From positions 1,054,001 to 1,118,000 of the forward strand of contig SPDP01000001.1 of NCBI GenBank assembly GCA_009360345.1: DNA of 64,000 nucleotides, read 5' to 3'. The position numbers and the translations under genes are program-made. Below are positions 1-10,771 of the stretch, piece by piece. This stretch comes from Alcaligenaceae bacterium SAGV5. Lineage in GTDB: Bacteria > Pseudomonadota > Gammaproteobacteria > Burkholderiales > Burkholderiaceae_B. Each line of letters opens with the position of its first letter. Position 1 is the stretch's first letter. The notes beneath the pieces were generated by a model. The model was not told the origin of the DNA. It worked only from the letters and a program-made list of their open reading frames with translations, and searched no databases.

Positions 1-1
1 A

Positions 2-124
2 CGGGTCTGGTATCGTGGGGCGCACTGGCAGGCCGAGCTGGCGCCCGGGGCCGAGCCGGTCGCCGGGCAGTTCGTGATCACCGAGATGCGCGGCAACAGC
101 CTCGTTCTTTCGCCCACTCGCTAA
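2..124 (+). CDS. NfeD-family protein, C-terminal end (partial)
   Basis: Only the last 40 codons lie in the window, ending at a TAA at 122-124. The visible protein reads as the small beta-rich OB-fold domain that ends NfeD proteins, with the typical closing pattern G-x-F-V-I-x-x-x-x-G-N-x-L-V-L. NfeD proteins are membrane proteins usually encoded next to an SPFH/stomatin gene, and such a gene follows here 51 bases later on the same strand. The pairing is the main support for the call; the missing N-terminal part should carry the membrane helices. Confidence 0.75.
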   Translation, partial: RVWYRGAHWQAELAPGAEPVAGQFVITEMRGNSLVLSPTR

Positions 125-143
125 GGCCGTCGCGGACGGCCTT
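123..143 (+). other. Perfect hairpin between nfeD and the SPFH gene
   Basis: A 9-bp stem (AAGGCCGTC / GACGGCCTT) with a GCG loop begins inside the nfeD stop codon. No T-run follows, so it is a weak or partial terminator, or an mRNA processing element between the two genes of the operon. Confidence 0.5.
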
Positions 144-175
144 CCCGTATCTGGCAATACCCACAAGGAAGCACC

Positions 176-1105
176 ATGAGCGCATCCACCATCGTCCTGC
201 TGGTCATCGTTTTCCTGGCCATCCTCATCGTCGTCAAGGCCATCGCCATCGTTCCGCAGCAGCATGCGTGGGTGGTTGAACGCCTGGGCAAGTTCGACCG
301 CGTGCTGGCGCCCGGCGCCGGCTTCGTGATCCCGTTCATCGAGCGCGTGGCCTACAAGCACTCGCTCAAGGAAATCCCGCTGGACGTGCCCAGCCAGGTC
401 TGCATCACGCGCGACAACACGCAATTGCAGGTGGACGGCATCCTGTACTTCCAGGTCACCGACGCGATGCGCGCCTCGTACGGCTCGTCCAACTACATCG
501 TCGCCATCACCCAGCTGGCCCAGACCACGCTGCGTTCGGTCATCGGCAAGCTGGAGCTGGACAAGACCTTCGAAGAGCGCGAGCAGATCAACAGCAGCAT
601 CGTCAGCGCGCTGGACGAGGCTGCCCTGAACTGGGGCGTGAAGGTGCTGCGCTACGAGATCAAGGACCTGACGCCGCCGGCCGAGATCCTGCGCGCCATG
701 CAGGCCCAGATCACCGCCGAGCGCGAGAAGCGGGCGCTGATCGCGGCGTCCGAAGGCCGCCGCCAGGAGCAGATCAACATCGCCACCGGCGAGCGCGAGG
801 CCGCCATCGCGCGTTCCGAGGGCGAGAAGCAGGCCCAGATCAACCAGGCCCAGGGCGAGGCCAACGCCGTCGTGACCGTGGCCGACGCCACCGCCAAGGC
901 CATCATCCAGGTGGCCGAAGCCATCAAGCACCCGGGCGGCATGGAGGCGGTCAACCTCAAGGTGGCCGAGCGCTACGTCGATGCCTTCGGCAACCTGGCC
1001 AAGACCAACAACACGCTGATCGTGCCCGCCAACGTCAGCGATATCAGCGGCCTGATCGCCTCGGCGCTGACCGTGGTCAAGGGTACCCGGGCCGGTCAGG
1101 GCTGA
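176..1105 (+). CDS. qmcA: SPFH/band 7 (stomatin-like) membrane protein, QmcA type
   Basis: 309 residues, close to the 305 of E. coli QmcA. Residues 5-26 form a single hydrophobic N-terminal anchor, followed by the band 7 domain (about 27-200) and an Ala/Glu/Gln-rich coiled coil (about 185-240) with the typical ITAEREKRA-type segment. SPFH proteins form large ring-like oligomers in the inner membrane and organise membrane microdomains or proteases such as FtsH; NfeD partners are usually adjacent, as here. The ATG is preceded by AAGGA at a good distance. The gene meets the tail of the acyl-CoA dehydrogenase gene convergently 12 bases downstream. The family is certain; the exact role is inferred. 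Confidence 0.9.
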   Translation: MSASTIVLLVIVFLAILIVVKAIAIVPQQHAWVVERLGKFDRVLAPGAGFVIPFIERVAYKHSLKEIPLDVPSQVCITRDNTQLQVDGILYFQVTDAMRASYGSSNYIVAITQLAQTTLRSVIGKLELDKTFEEREQINSSIVSALDEAALNWGVKVLRYEIKDLTPPAEILRAMQAQITAEREKRALIAASEGRRQEQINIATGEREAAIARSEGEKQAQINQAQGEANAVVTVADATAKAIIQVAEAIKHPGGMEAVNLKVAERYVDAFGNLAKTNNTLIVPANVSDISGLIASALTVVKGTRAGQG

Positions 1106-1117
1106 TTCCCGCCGCCC

Positions 1118-3439
1118 TCAACCCGAGGGCAGCTCCAGCACGGCCTTGGCCAGGATGTTGCGCTGGATCTCGTTGCTGCCGGCGAAGATCTTCGCGCCCA
1201 GCGCATTGAACAGCGGCGCCACCACATGCAGGTCGATCTCGTCCGAGCGGACGTGGTCGCGCGCCGCGCCGTACTCGCCGGCGGCCTCGATCAGCAGCAG
1301 GGCCAGCCGTTCGTAGGTCTCGGTGGACCAGATCTTCAGGACCGACACGGTGGGCGGGATGGCCGCCCCGCGCTTGGCCAGTTCGGCGAAGCCGCCGTAT
1401 GCCGCGCCCAGGTCCAGCGTGTCGAGCCGCAGGGCGGTGTAGCGCGCGGCGAAGGCGGGGTCGTCCAACAGGCCGCGCTGGCGCGCCAGCTTCTCGACCT
1501 GCCGCAGCGTGTGCTGGGAATGCTTGGGGCTGCCGGTGAACAGGCGCTCGAAGCCCAGCAGCGCCTTGGCCACGGTCCAGCCGTCGTTCAGACGGCCCAC
1601 CAGATTCTCGCGCGGGACCCGGACGCGGTCGAAGAAGACCTCGCAGAACTCCCGCTCGTCGGCGATGTTGCGGATGGGGCGCACGGTGATGCCGGGTGTC
1701 TTCAGGTCCACCAGGAGGAAGCTGATGCCGGCTTGCTTCTTCGCCGTCTTGTCGGTGCGCACGAGCATGAACATGTGCGTGCCGTCCGAGCCCCAGGTGG
1801 TCCAGGTCTTCTGGCCATCGACGATGAAATGATCGCCGTCCGGCACGGCTTGCGTGCGCACGGCGGCCAGGTCCGAACCGGCGTTGGGCTCTGAATAGCC
1901 CTGGATCCAGACGTGCTCGCCTTTCAGGATGGCGGGCAGGAAGCGGGCCCGCTGTTCTTCGGTGCCGAAGCGCATGAGGATGGGCCCGACCATGTTCAGG
2001 CCCTGGTCGGGCGGCCGCGCGACGCCGTAGGCCTCGCTTTCCTCGATGTAGGCGATCAGTTTGTCGGGCGGCAGGCCCATGCCGCCATGCTCGCGCGGCC
2101 AGGCCGGCGCGAGCCAGCCCAGACGGGCCAGCGTCAGGTACCAATCGCGGGTCTCGGCCCAGGTCTGGCGGTAAGGCATGTGGCGCCGGTCCTGCGGGTA
2201 GTGGGCGTCGAACAGCGCGCGGACTAGGTGGCGGAACTCGGCTTCGGGCATGGCAGCCCAATCCGCGTCGGCGGGGAAACCGGTGGTGGGCGTGGGCGGC
2301 GGACCGGCCTCGCGATCATCCGCTTGCGGGTCGGCCAGCGCCGCGTAGCGCGACCGGTGCGCCTCGGCATTTCCCAGGTGCGCGGACAGCGCCATCGCGC
2401 GGCGGAAGTACAGGCCGATATCGTATTCGTAGGTGGTCCCGATGGCGCCGTGCAACTGGATCGCCATGCGCGTCGTTTCCAGGGCCGCGTGGGCGCAGCG
2501 GGCCTTGGCACGGCTGGCAAGCAGAGCGAGGCGGGCGGCGGATATGCCGGGCCCGGTTTGCGCCAGCACTTCGCGCAGGCAGGCCTCGGCCAGTTCCACC
2601 TGGACCAGTCCGTCGACCATGCGGTGCTGCAAGGCCTGGAAGCTGCCGATGGGGCGGCCGAACTGTTCTCGCGTCGCCAGATAGTCGCGCGTCAGTTCCA
2701 GCGCCCGCCGGGCGAGGCCCGCCAGCTCGGCGCCCTGGACCAGCCGCGCCGCGTCGTTGGCGCGCGCCACGGCCTCGATGGCCGCCGGGCCGGTTGCCAG
2801 CACGTGGCCCGCATCCAGCGCGGTGCCGTCCAGGTCCAGGTCGGCCTGCGTGCTGCCGTCCACCTGGCGCCGGGGGGCGGGGGCGCGGACCAGCCGCTCG
2901 CCGGGCAGCCACAGCAGGGCGGTTTCGTTTTCCAGGGTGGCCGTCACCAGCCAGCCGTCGACGTCGGCGCCGGGCTGGGCGCAGCGCTTGCGGCCGGCCA
3001 GCCGCAGTCCACCGGCTTCCCACGTGGCGCGCGCGCCGGGCGGGGCGTCCGGGTCCAACTGGCCCGCGTGCTCTTGCCAGGCCACGCCCGCCAGCAAGGT
3101 GCCCGCCATGCCAGCTTCCAGCAGGGATGCGCGCAGCGGCGTGGCGGGCAGGCCGGCCAGCAGCGCCATCGGATGCGCGCCTGCCGCGGCCAGCGGCTCG
3201 GGCAGCAGGTGGCGGCCCGCTTCCTGGGCGATCGCGCAGAGTTCGGGCAGCCCCAGGCCCAAGCCGCCGTCGGCCTCGGCCACCAGCACCGCCATCCAGC
3301 CCAGCTCCGCGAGACGCCGCCATTCCTCACGATCGTGGCCGCCCGCGCTGTCGTCCAGGGCGCGCATGCGCTGCCGCTGGTCGGCCGCGCCCAGGTAGCC
3401 GGCGGCGCTGTCGCGAAATTCCCGGAGGGTGTCGCTCAT
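1118..3439 (-). CDS. Tandem (fused) acyl-CoA dehydrogenase, 773 aa
   Basis: One uninterrupted frame holds two acyl-CoA dehydrogenase units. The first (about 1-365) has the C-terminal ACAD signatures REQFGRPIGSFQALQHRM and QLHGAIGTTYEYD. A Pro/Asp-rich linker (about 366-396) leads to a second unit (397-773) with the middle-domain motif SEPNAGSDL, the flavin-side WTTWGS stretch and the C-terminal AGSNEIQRNI. Fused ACADs of this type (for example mycobacterial FadE34) correspond to alpha2beta2 heteromeric ACADs acting on bulky CoA esters such as steroid side chains; the substrate here is unknown. It is last in an operon behind two CaiB/BaiF CoA-transferases (23-base gap). A second gene could start at Met397, but nothing in the sequence separates the halves. 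Confidence 0.88.
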   Translation of the reverse strand: MSDTLREFRDSAAGYLGAADQRQRMRALDDSAGGHDREEWRRLAELGWMAVLVAEADGGLGLGLPELCAIAQEAGRHLLPEPLAAAGAHPMALLAGLPATPLRASLLEAGMAGTLLAGVAWQEHAGQLDPDAPPGARATWEAGGLRLAGRKRCAQPGADVDGWLVTATLENETALLWLPGERLVRAPAPRRQVDGSTQADLDLDGTALDAGHVLATGPAAIEAVARANDAARLVQGAELAGLARRALELTRDYLATREQFGRPIGSFQALQHRMVDGLVQVELAEACLREVLAQTGPGISAARLALLASRAKARCAHAALETTRMAIQLHGAIGTTYEYDIGLYFRRAMALSAHLGNAEAHRSRYAALADPQADDREAGPPPTPTTGFPADADWAAMPEAEFRHLVRALFDAHYPQDRRHMPYRQTWAETRDWYLTLARLGWLAPAWPREHGGMGLPPDKLIAYIEESEAYGVARPPDQGLNMVGPILMRFGTEEQRARFLPAILKGEHVWIQGYSEPNAGSDLAAVRTQAVPDGDHFIVDGQKTWTTWGSDGTHMFMLVRTDKTAKKQAGISFLLVDLKTPGITVRPIRNIADEREFCEVFFDRVRVPRENLVGRLNDGWTVAKALLGFERLFTGSPKHSQHTLRQVEKLARQRGLLDDPAFAARYTALRLDTLDLGAAYGGFAELAKRGAAIPPTVSVLKIWSTETYERLALLLIEAAGEYGAARDHVRSDEIDLHVVAPLFNALGAKIFAGSNEIQRNILAKAVLELPSG

Positions 3440-3462
3440 AAGATTCCCTGGGGTATGCCCCG

Positions 3463-4674
3463 TCAAAGAATGCCTTGTTCGCGCAGCGCCCGCAGCCGCT
3501 CCACCGGCACCTGCAAGAGCTGTGCGCAGATCTCCTCGGTGTGCTCGCCCAGCGCCGGCGGCGGGCGCCGGTATTCGACCGGGGTTTCCGACAGGCGCAA
3601 GGGGTTGGCCACCAGGGGCAGGGTGCCCGTGGGCGCGAAGGGCAGGCGCGTGACCATTCCGCGGTGCCGGACCTGCGGATCGTCGAAGGCCTGCCGGAAG
3701 TCCTGGATGGGCGCGCAGGGGACGCCGGCCCGGTCCAGCGCTTCCAGCCAATGGGCGCGCGGGTGGGCGCGCAGCGCGTCTTCCAGCATGGGCACCAGCG
3801 TGTCCTGGTGTCGCATGCGCTGGAGGTTGGCGGCGTAGCGCGGGTCGTCGGCCAGCCCCGGCTGGTCCAGCACGGCGGCCAGCCGGCGGAACTGCTCGTC
3901 GTTGCCGCACATCACCACCAGCGGCTGGTCCGCGCAGTCGAAGGCCTGGTAGGGCACCATGAAATGCGAGCGCGTGCCGATGCGCGCCGGCTGGACGCCC
4001 GACAGCAGATAGCCCATCGCGACGTGCGAGGCGGCGGCCAGTTGGCAGTCCAGCAGCGCGATGTCGATGTGCTGGCCTTCGCACAGGCCCGACTGGCGCG
4101 CGTGCAGCGCCGACAGGATGCCGATCACGGCGTGGTAGGCCGCGGTGATGTCCGACACTGAATAGCCCACGCGCTGCGGCGGGCCGTCGGCCTCGCCCGT
4201 CATGCCCATGATGCCGCTCATGGCCTGGAACACCAGGTCGTAGCCCGGCTGGCGGCTGCGCGGCCCGTCCTGGCCGAAACCGGTGATGGAGCAGTAGATC
4301 AGGCGCGGGTTGAGCGCGCGCAGCGAGGCGTAGTCCAGCCCATGCCGCGCCAGGTCGCCGGTCTTGAAGTTCTCGATGAAGACATCGCTTTGCCGGGCCA
4401 GCTCGCGCACCATGGCCTGCCCCTCGGGCGCGGCCAGGTCGATGGTGATGGACCGCTTGCCGCGGTTCATCGCCAGGAAGGACGATGTCCAGGCCAGGGG
4501 CCTTCCTGCGGCATCCCGCAGCGGCGAGCCCTGCTGGCGGACTTCGTCGCCCAGGCCCGGCCGCTCGACCTTGATCACGTCGGCGCCCAGGTCGGCCAGC
4601 ATCTGGGTCGCGAACGGGCCCGAGAACACCCGGCTCAGGTCCAGCACGCGGATGCCGTGCAGGGGCGCGGTCAT
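3463..4674 (-). CDS. CaiB/BaiF family CoA-transferase (403 aa)
   Basis: A class III CoA-transferase that should move CoA between carboxylic acids without a free intermediate. The N-terminus carries the family pattern G-I-R-V-L-D-L-S-R-V-F-SGPF, then ADVIKVERP, FLAMNRGKRSI, FIENFKTGDL and CSITGFGQDGP. The candidate catalytic Asp sits in VGYSVSDITAAYHA. Its ATG overlaps the TGA of the upstream paralogue (ATGA at 4671-4674), indicating translational coupling. Two adjacent, clearly related copies could form a heteromeric enzyme or result from duplication. The substrate is probably the acid whose CoA ester is oxidised by the downstream fused dehydrogenase. Confidence 0.92.
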   Translation of the reverse strand: MTAPLHGIRVLDLSRVFSGPFATQMLADLGADVIKVERPGLGDEVRQQGSPLRDAAGRPLAWTSSFLAMNRGKRSITIDLAAPEGQAMVRELARQSDVFIENFKTGDLARHGLDYASLRALNPRLIYCSITGFGQDGPRSRQPGYDLVFQAMSGIMGMTGEADGPPQRVGYSVSDITAAYHAVIGILSALHARQSGLCEGQHIDIALLDCQLAAASHVAMGYLLSGVQPARIGTRSHFMVPYQAFDCADQPLVVMCGNDEQFRRLAAVLDQPGLADDPRYAANLQRMRHQDTLVPMLEDALRAHPRAHWLEALDRAGVPCAPIQDFRQAFDDPQVRHRGMVTRLPFAPTGTLPLVANPLRLSETPVEYRRPPPALGEHTEEICAQLLQVPVERLRALREQGIL

Positions 4675-5909
4675 GGGGCGGGCGTGGCCTGGATGATGCG
4701 GTCGCGGCGCAGGTCCTCCAGTTCGGCCGCATCCAGGCCCAGCACCTCGCGCAGTACCTCGTCCGTATGCTCGCCCAGGGCGGGCGGGGCACGCCGGTAT
4801 TCCACCGGCGTGCCGGAAAACCGGACCGGATTGGCCACTTGCGGAATCGTGCGCCCGGCGCTGGCCGGCATGCTCAGCAGCATTTCCCGGTGGCGTATCT
4901 GCGGATCGTCGAACACCTGCTCGAAATCGTTGATGGGCCCGCAGGGCACGCCGGCGGCATCGAAGGCCGCGCGCAACCGCGCCACGGGATGCCGGGCGAT
5001 GGCCCGTTCCAGCAGCGGCACCAGCTCCAGCCGGTGCCGCGCCCGCATGGGGTTGGTGGCGTAGCGCGGATCGCCCGGCAATCCAGGCAGCTCCAGCACG
5101 TCGCACATGGCCGCGAACTGCGTGTCGTTGCCCACCGCGACCACGATCTGGCCGTCGGCGCAGTCGAAGGACTGCCAGGGGCAGGTGATGGGCGAAACGT
5201 TGCCCAGGCGCGCCGGTTGTTGCCCCGATACCAGGTACATCATGGCCACGTGCGAGATCGATGCCACCTGGGCGTCCAACAGGGCCAGGTCGATGTGCTG
5301 CCCTTGCCCCGACACGGCGTCGCGGTGGCGCAGCGCGGCCAGGATGGCGCTGACCGCATAGAAGCCGGCGGTGATGTCCCCCACTGAATAGCCCACGCGC
5401 AGCGGGCCGCCGCCGGGTTCGCCGTCGGCATGGCCGGTGATGCTCATCAGCCCGCTCATGGACTGGAACAACGGGTCGTAGCCCGGCAGGTGGCGGTAGG
5501 GGCCGGTCTGCCCGAACCCGCTGATCGAGCAATACACCAGCCGGGGGTTCAGCGCGGCCAGGGACGCGTAATCCAGCCCGTAGCGGGCCAGGTCGCCGGC
5601 CTTGAAGTTTTCGATCAGGATGTCCGAATGCATGGCCAACCCGCGCGCCAGCGCCTGGCCGGCCGGCCTGGACAGGTCGATGGCCACCGAGCGCTTGCCG
5701 CGGTTCATGGACATGAACGACGAGGTTTCTCCCTCCTCGCGGCCGTCTTCGCCGCGTGCCCGCAGTCCCTGGTGGCGCACGTCGTCGCCGCGCCCCGGGC
5801 GTTCCACCTTGATCACGTCGGCCCCGAAATCGGCCAGCATCTGCGCGGCCCAGGGACCCGAGAATACGCGGCTCAGGTCCAGGACCTTGACCCCCGCGAG
5901 GCTGCTCAT
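4671..5909 (-). CDS. CaiB/BaiF family CoA-transferase (412 aa), first gene of operon
   Basis: A second class III CoA-transferase, closely similar to its neighbour: same start pattern, ADVIKVERPGRGDDVRHQG, SFMSMNRGKRSVAIDLS, ILIENFKAGDLARYG and CSISGFGQTGP, with the likely catalytic Asp in VGYSVGDITAGFYAV. It differs in having a longer loop after the CoA-binding region and a longer C-terminus. It opens a three-gene minus-strand unit (CaiB, CaiB, fused ACAD). The 186 bases upstream, up to smpB, hold no gene and presumably the operon promoter; no regulator is encoded next to it. Confidence 0.92.
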   Translation of the reverse strand: MSSLAGVKVLDLSRVFSGPWAAQMLADFGADVIKVERPGRGDDVRHQGLRARGEDGREEGETSSFMSMNRGKRSVAIDLSRPAGQALARGLAMHSDILIENFKAGDLARYGLDYASLAALNPRLVYCSISGFGQTGPYRHLPGYDPLFQSMSGLMSITGHADGEPGGGPLRVGYSVGDITAGFYAVSAILAALRHRDAVSGQGQHIDLALLDAQVASISHVAMMYLVSGQQPARLGNVSPITCPWQSFDCADGQIVVAVGNDTQFAAMCDVLELPGLPGDPRYATNPMRARHRLELVPLLERAIARHPVARLRAAFDAAGVPCGPINDFEQVFDDPQIRHREMLLSMPASAGRTIPQVANPVRFSGTPVEYRRAPPALGEHTDEVLREVLGLDAAELEDLRRDRIIQATPAP

Positions 5910-6095
5910 GGCCGGCCCGCGCGGCCGGCGCGGCGGCGGGGGCTAGCCGTGGGAAAGAGGGCGGTGCGGCGCGGCATGGGGCGTCTCCTGGCCGGATCGG
6001 AGTCCGGTCTCGTGCGGTGGGAAGCTGGCACGAGTATAGGAAGCCGCCGCGCGGCTGTTCATCACCGCGGCGCCAAAGCTGATATGTCTATGGGA

Positions 6096-6557
6096 TCAGG
6101 AGGCGCGCTTGCGCGTGTCGTGCTTCATGATCTGCGCCTTCTCGCGCAGCCAGTCGCGTTCGCGCTCGGTGTCGCGCTTGTCGAACTGCTTCTTGCCGCG
6201 CGCCAGCCCGAATTCCAGCTTGATCAGCGACTTCTTGAAATGCAGGTTCAGCGGCACCAGCGCGAAGCCGCGCTGTTCCACCTTGCCGATCAGCTTGTGG
6301 ATCTCTTCGGCCTTCAGCAGCAGCTTGCGCGTGCGGGTCGGGTCCGGGTGGACGTGGGTGGAGGCCGTTTCCAGGGGGCTGATGTGCATGCCCAGCAGGT
6401 AGAGTTCGGCATCGCGGACGATGACGTAGCTTTCCTTGAGCTGGACGCGCCCGGCACGAATCGCCTTCACCTCCCAGCCTTCGAGCACCAGGCCGGCCTC
6501 GAAACGCTCGTCGATGAAGTAGTCGTGGAATGCCTTGCGGTTCTCAATGATGCTCAT
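6096..6557 (-). CDS. smpB: SsrA-binding protein SmpB
   Basis: 153 residues (family usually 150-160). SmpB binds tmRNA and delivers it to stalled ribosomes in trans-translation. Visible family features are [19 protein letters not shown] near the N-terminus, the LLGMHISP strand, [16 protein letters not shown], and the basic C-terminal tail rich in Arg and Lys that enters the ribosome. It is divergent from ratA across 57 bases; this arrangement is common in Burkholderiales. Confidence 0.97.
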   Translation of the reverse strand: MSIIENRKAFHDYFIDERFEAGLVLEGWEVKAIRAGRVQLKESYVIVRDAELYLLGMHISPLETASTHVHPDPTRTRKLLLKAEEIHKLIGKVEQRGFALVPLNLHFKKSLIKLEFGLARGKKQFDKRDTERERDWLREKAQIMKHDTRKRAS

Positions 6558-6614
6558 TCGTCACGCCGTTAAAATAGGTCATTCTAGCAATTTGCCCAAT
6601 CGGATCATCTACGC

Positions 6615-7046
6615 ATGCATAAAGTGCAACGTTCGGTGTTGGTCCCCTATAGCGCCGCCCAGATGTTCGACCTGGTGGCCAAGGTCGAGGACTACCCCAA
6701 ATTCATGCCCTGGTGCGGCGGAACCGAGGTGCTCGAGCGCGACGAGAACGGCATGCGCGCCTCGGTCGTGATCCAGTTCGCCGGCCTGCGCCAGCGCTTC
6801 ACCACCCGCAATACCCACCACTACCCCAACCGCATCCAGCTCGACCTGGTGGACGGGCCGTTTTCGATGCTTGAAGGCGTCTGGGAGTTCCAGCCGCTGG
6901 CCGACGATGCCTGCAAAGTGGTCTTCACCATGCAGTACCAGTTCTCCAGCCGCGCGCTCGAAGCCCTGGTCGGCCCCGTGTTCAACCGCATCGCCACCAG
7001 CTTCATCGACGCCTTCACCCAGCGGGCCGAAGCCTGCTATGGATAG
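6615..7046 (+). CDS. ratA: RatA/COQ10-type START-domain protein
   Basis: 143 residues forming one polyketide cyclase/START-like domain, with the diagnostic N-terminal pattern V-P-Y-S-A-x-Q-M-F-D-L-V-x-x-V-E-D-Y-P-x-F-M-PWC and a C-terminal amphipathic helix. In E. coli the homologue RatA was described as a toxin binding the 50S subunit, while the mitochondrial relative COQ10 binds ubiquinone. Its stop overlaps the start of the RnfH-family gene by 8 bases. The name is by family; the physiological role in this organism could be quinone-related rather than toxic. Confidence 0.9.
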   Translation: MHKVQRSVLVPYSAAQMFDLVAKVEDYPKFMPWCGGTEVLERDENGMRASVVIQFAGLRQRFTTRNTHHYPNRIQLDLVDGPFSMLEGVWEFQPLADDACKVVFTMQYQFSSRALEALVGPVFNRIATSFIDAFTQRAEACYG

Positions 7047-7389
7047 CCCGGCCGGGCCGGGCGGCGGCGCCGCGGATACCGTGGCCATCAGTGTCTGTTA
7101 CGTTGATGCATCGGAACCCTGGATCCGGGAGCTTGCCCTGCCGCGGGGCGCCACCCTGGCCGACGCCATCGAGGCCAGTGGTTTTCGCCAGGCCCACCCC
7201 GGCGTCGACCCCGGGCAGGCCGGCACCGGCGTCCATGGCCGCCGCCGGCCGTTGGACCATGTGCTGCACGACCACGATCGGGTCGAAATCTACCGCCCGC
7301 TGGTCTTCGACCCCAAGGAGTCCCGCCGCCGGCGGGCCGCCCACAAGGCCGCATCGGCCGGTGCGAAAGCGCGCGGACGCGTCCGCTGA
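7039..7389 (+). CDS. rnfH: RnfH-family ubiquitin-like protein
   Basis: 116 residues. The core reads as the RnfH beta-grasp family: I-S-V-C-Y-V at the start, L-P-x-G-A-T-L-A-D-A-I, the V-H-G-R-R-R-P-L-D-H segment, and D-R-V-E-I-Y-R-P-L-x-x-D-P-K-E-x-R-R-R-R-A near the end, followed by a basic Ala/Lys/Arg tail. Its function is not settled; it is usually found behind ratA, exactly as here, and the 8-base overlap with ratA indicates coupled translation. The ATG at 7039 was chosen because it gives the normal domain length. Confidence 0.88.
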   Translation: MDSPAGPGGGAADTVAISVCYVDASEPWIRELALPRGATLADAIEASGFRQAHPGVDPGQAGTGVHGRRRPLDHVLHDHDRVEIYRPLVFDPKESRRRRAAHKAASAGAKARGRVR

Positions 7390-7452
7390 ACGGACCGGGC
7401 GAGGCGGACCGTGGGTTTTCCCGCATATAAACCCTCTTGACAGCAAGGCTGA

Positions 7453-8973
<1,521 letters not shown>

Positions 8974-8976
8974 AGC

Positions 8977-10605
8977 GTGCACGACCGCATCCTGATCCTA
9001 GACTTCGGATCGCAAGTCACCCAACTCATCGCTCGCCGAGTGCGCGAAGCGCAGGTCTACTGCGAAATCCACCCCTACGACGTGTCGGACGACTTCGTCC
9101 GCGCGGAACTCGCCAAGGGCCTCAAAGGCGTCATCCTGTCCGGCAGCCACGCCTCGGCCTACGACGAAGCCTCCATGCGCGCGCCCCAGGCCGTGTTCGA
9201 ATCCGGCGTGCCCGTGCTCGGCATCTGCTACGGCATGCAGACCATGGCCATGCAACTGGGCGGCAAGGTCAGCTTCAGCGACCACCGCGAATTCGGCTAC
9301 GCCGAAGTCCGCGCCCACGGCCACACCCCGTTCCTGAACGGCATCCAGGACTTCGCCACCCCCGAAGGCCATGGCATCCTCAAGGTCTGGATGAGCCACG
9401 GCGACAAGGTCACCGAGCTGCCTCCCGGCTTCAAGCTCATGGCCTCCACCGCCTCGTGTCCCATCGCCGGCATGGCCGACGTCGACCGCGGCTACTACGC
9501 CGTCCAGTTCCACCCCGAAGTCACCCACACCGTCCAGGGCCAGGCCCTGCTGTCGCGCTTCGTGCACGACATCTGCGGCTGCGGCGACGACTGGAACATG
9601 CCCGACTACGTCAGCGAAGCCGTCGAGGCCATCCGCAAACAGGTCGGCAGCGATGAGGTGATCCTGGGCCTGTCCGGCGGCGTCGATTCTTCCGTTGCCG
9701 CCGCCCTGATCCACAAGGCCATCGGCGATCAACTGACCTGCGTCTTCGTCGACCACGGCCTGCTGCGCCTGAACGAAGGCGAACAGGTCATGCAGACCTT
9801 CGCCGAAAACATGGGCCTGAAGATCATCCACGTGGATGCCACGGATGACTTCATGGGCAAGTTGGCGGGTGAGACCGATCCCGAAGCCAAACGCAAGATC
9901 ATCGGCAAGGAATTCGTCGAGGTCTTCCAGCGCGAGTCCGGCAAGCTCAAGAGCGCAAAGTGGCTGGCGCAGGGGACCATCTACCCCGACGTGATCGAAT
10001 CGGCTGGCGCCAAGACCGGCAAGGCCGTCACCATCAAGTCGCACCACAACGTGGGCGGCCTGCCGGATACGCTGCACCTGAAGCTGCTCGAGCCGCTGCG
10101 CGAACTGTTCAAGGACGAAGTACGCAAGCTGGGTATCGCGCTGGGCCTGCCGCATGGCATGGTCTATCGGCATCCCTTCCCTGGACCGGGCCTGGGCGTG
10201 CGGATCCTGGGCGAGGTGAAGAAAGAATACGCCGACCTGCTGCGTCGCGCGGATGCGATCTTCATCGAAGAGCTGCGGGGCACGCGGGCGACCGAGCAGG
10301 ATGCCGCCGCGGGCCTGTGCGCGGCGGAAGAGGTCGGGAAGAACTGGTATGACCTGACCAGCCAGGCGTTTGCCGTGTTCCTGCCGGTGAAGTCCGTGGG
10401 CGTGATGGGGGATGGGCGGACGTATGACTACGTCGTCGCGCTAAGGGCGGTGCAGACCACCGACTTCATGACGGCGCATTGGGCGCATTTGCCTTATGCG
10501 TTGCTGGGGAGGACTTCGAACCGGATCATCAATGAGGTTCGGGGGTTGAATCGGGTGGTTTATGACGTTTCGGGGAAGCCGCCGGCTACGATTGAGTGGG
10601 AATAG
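8977..10605 (+). CDS. guaA: GMP synthase (glutamine-hydrolysing)
   Basis: 542 residues starting at GTG, 3 bases after guaB; the N-terminal [21 protein letters not shown] is the normal family start. The glutamine amidotransferase half has the nucleophile Cys84 in GICYGMQ and the FHPEV motif. The ATP-pyrophosphatase half has the P-loop SGGVDSS at 233-239, and the C-terminal dimerisation domain is complete. It converts XMP to GMP. The last 250 bases are visibly less G/C-biased at third positions than the rest. The 3' end of guaA is a known attachment site for genomic islands in bacteria, and a lower-GC insert follows directly. Confidence 0.98.
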   Translation: MHDRILILDFGSQVTQLIARRVREAQVYCEIHPYDVSDDFVRAELAKGLKGVILSGSHASAYDEASMRAPQAVFESGVPVLGICYGMQTMAMQLGGKVSFSDHREFGYAEVRAHGHTPFLNGIQDFATPEGHGILKVWMSHGDKVTELPPGFKLMASTASCPIAGMADVDRGYYAVQFHPEVTHTVQGQALLSRFVHDICGCGDDWNMPDYVSEAVEAIRKQVGSDEVILGLSGGVDSSVAAALIHKAIGDQLTCVFVDHGLLRLNEGEQVMQTFAENMGLKIIHVDATDDFMGKLAGETDPEAKRKIIGKEFVEVFQRESGKLKSAKWLAQGTIYPDVIESAGAKTGKAVTIKSHHNVGGLPDTLHLKLLEPLRELFKDEVRKLGIALGLPHGMVYRHPFPGPGLGVRILGEVKKEYADLLRRADAIFIEELRGTRATEQDAAAGLCAAEEVGKNWYDLTSQAFAVFLPVKSVGVMGDGRTYDYVVALRAVQTTDFMTAHWAHLPYALLGRTSNRIINEVRGLNRVVYDVSGKPPATIEWE

Positions 10606-10682
10606 GTGAATGACGCCGGCATAGTATCGGGGGAACTCTCGCGCATCACTTCTCACCGAATATGGACCAGTTTGATTTTCTC

Positions 10683-10713
10683 AAAAAAAGATCACTAAAA
10701 GTGATCTTTTTTT
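10683..10713 (+). terminator. Perfect hairpin terminator behind guaA
   Basis: A 13-bp perfect stem made of seven A, GATCAC, then after a five-base loop GTGATC and seven T. It has the form of a bidirectional Rho-independent terminator and lies 78 bases after the guaA stop and 59 bases before the abiEi ATG. It may also be a binding site for the AbiEi antitoxin, since type IV antitoxins bind inverted repeats upstream of their operon, but the A/T runs favour a terminator. Confidence 0.85.
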
Positions 10714-10771
10714 GTCTCAATCGAACTATTTCGACTTGTCGGGGGTTTATAAAAAATGTATTTTGAGCGCT

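Noticed and set aside
3440..4792. N-terminal extension of the fused acyl-CoA dehydrogenase up to 4792
   Set aside because: The extra residues are the CaiB gene read in another frame; the ATG at 3439 gives a normal ACAD start.
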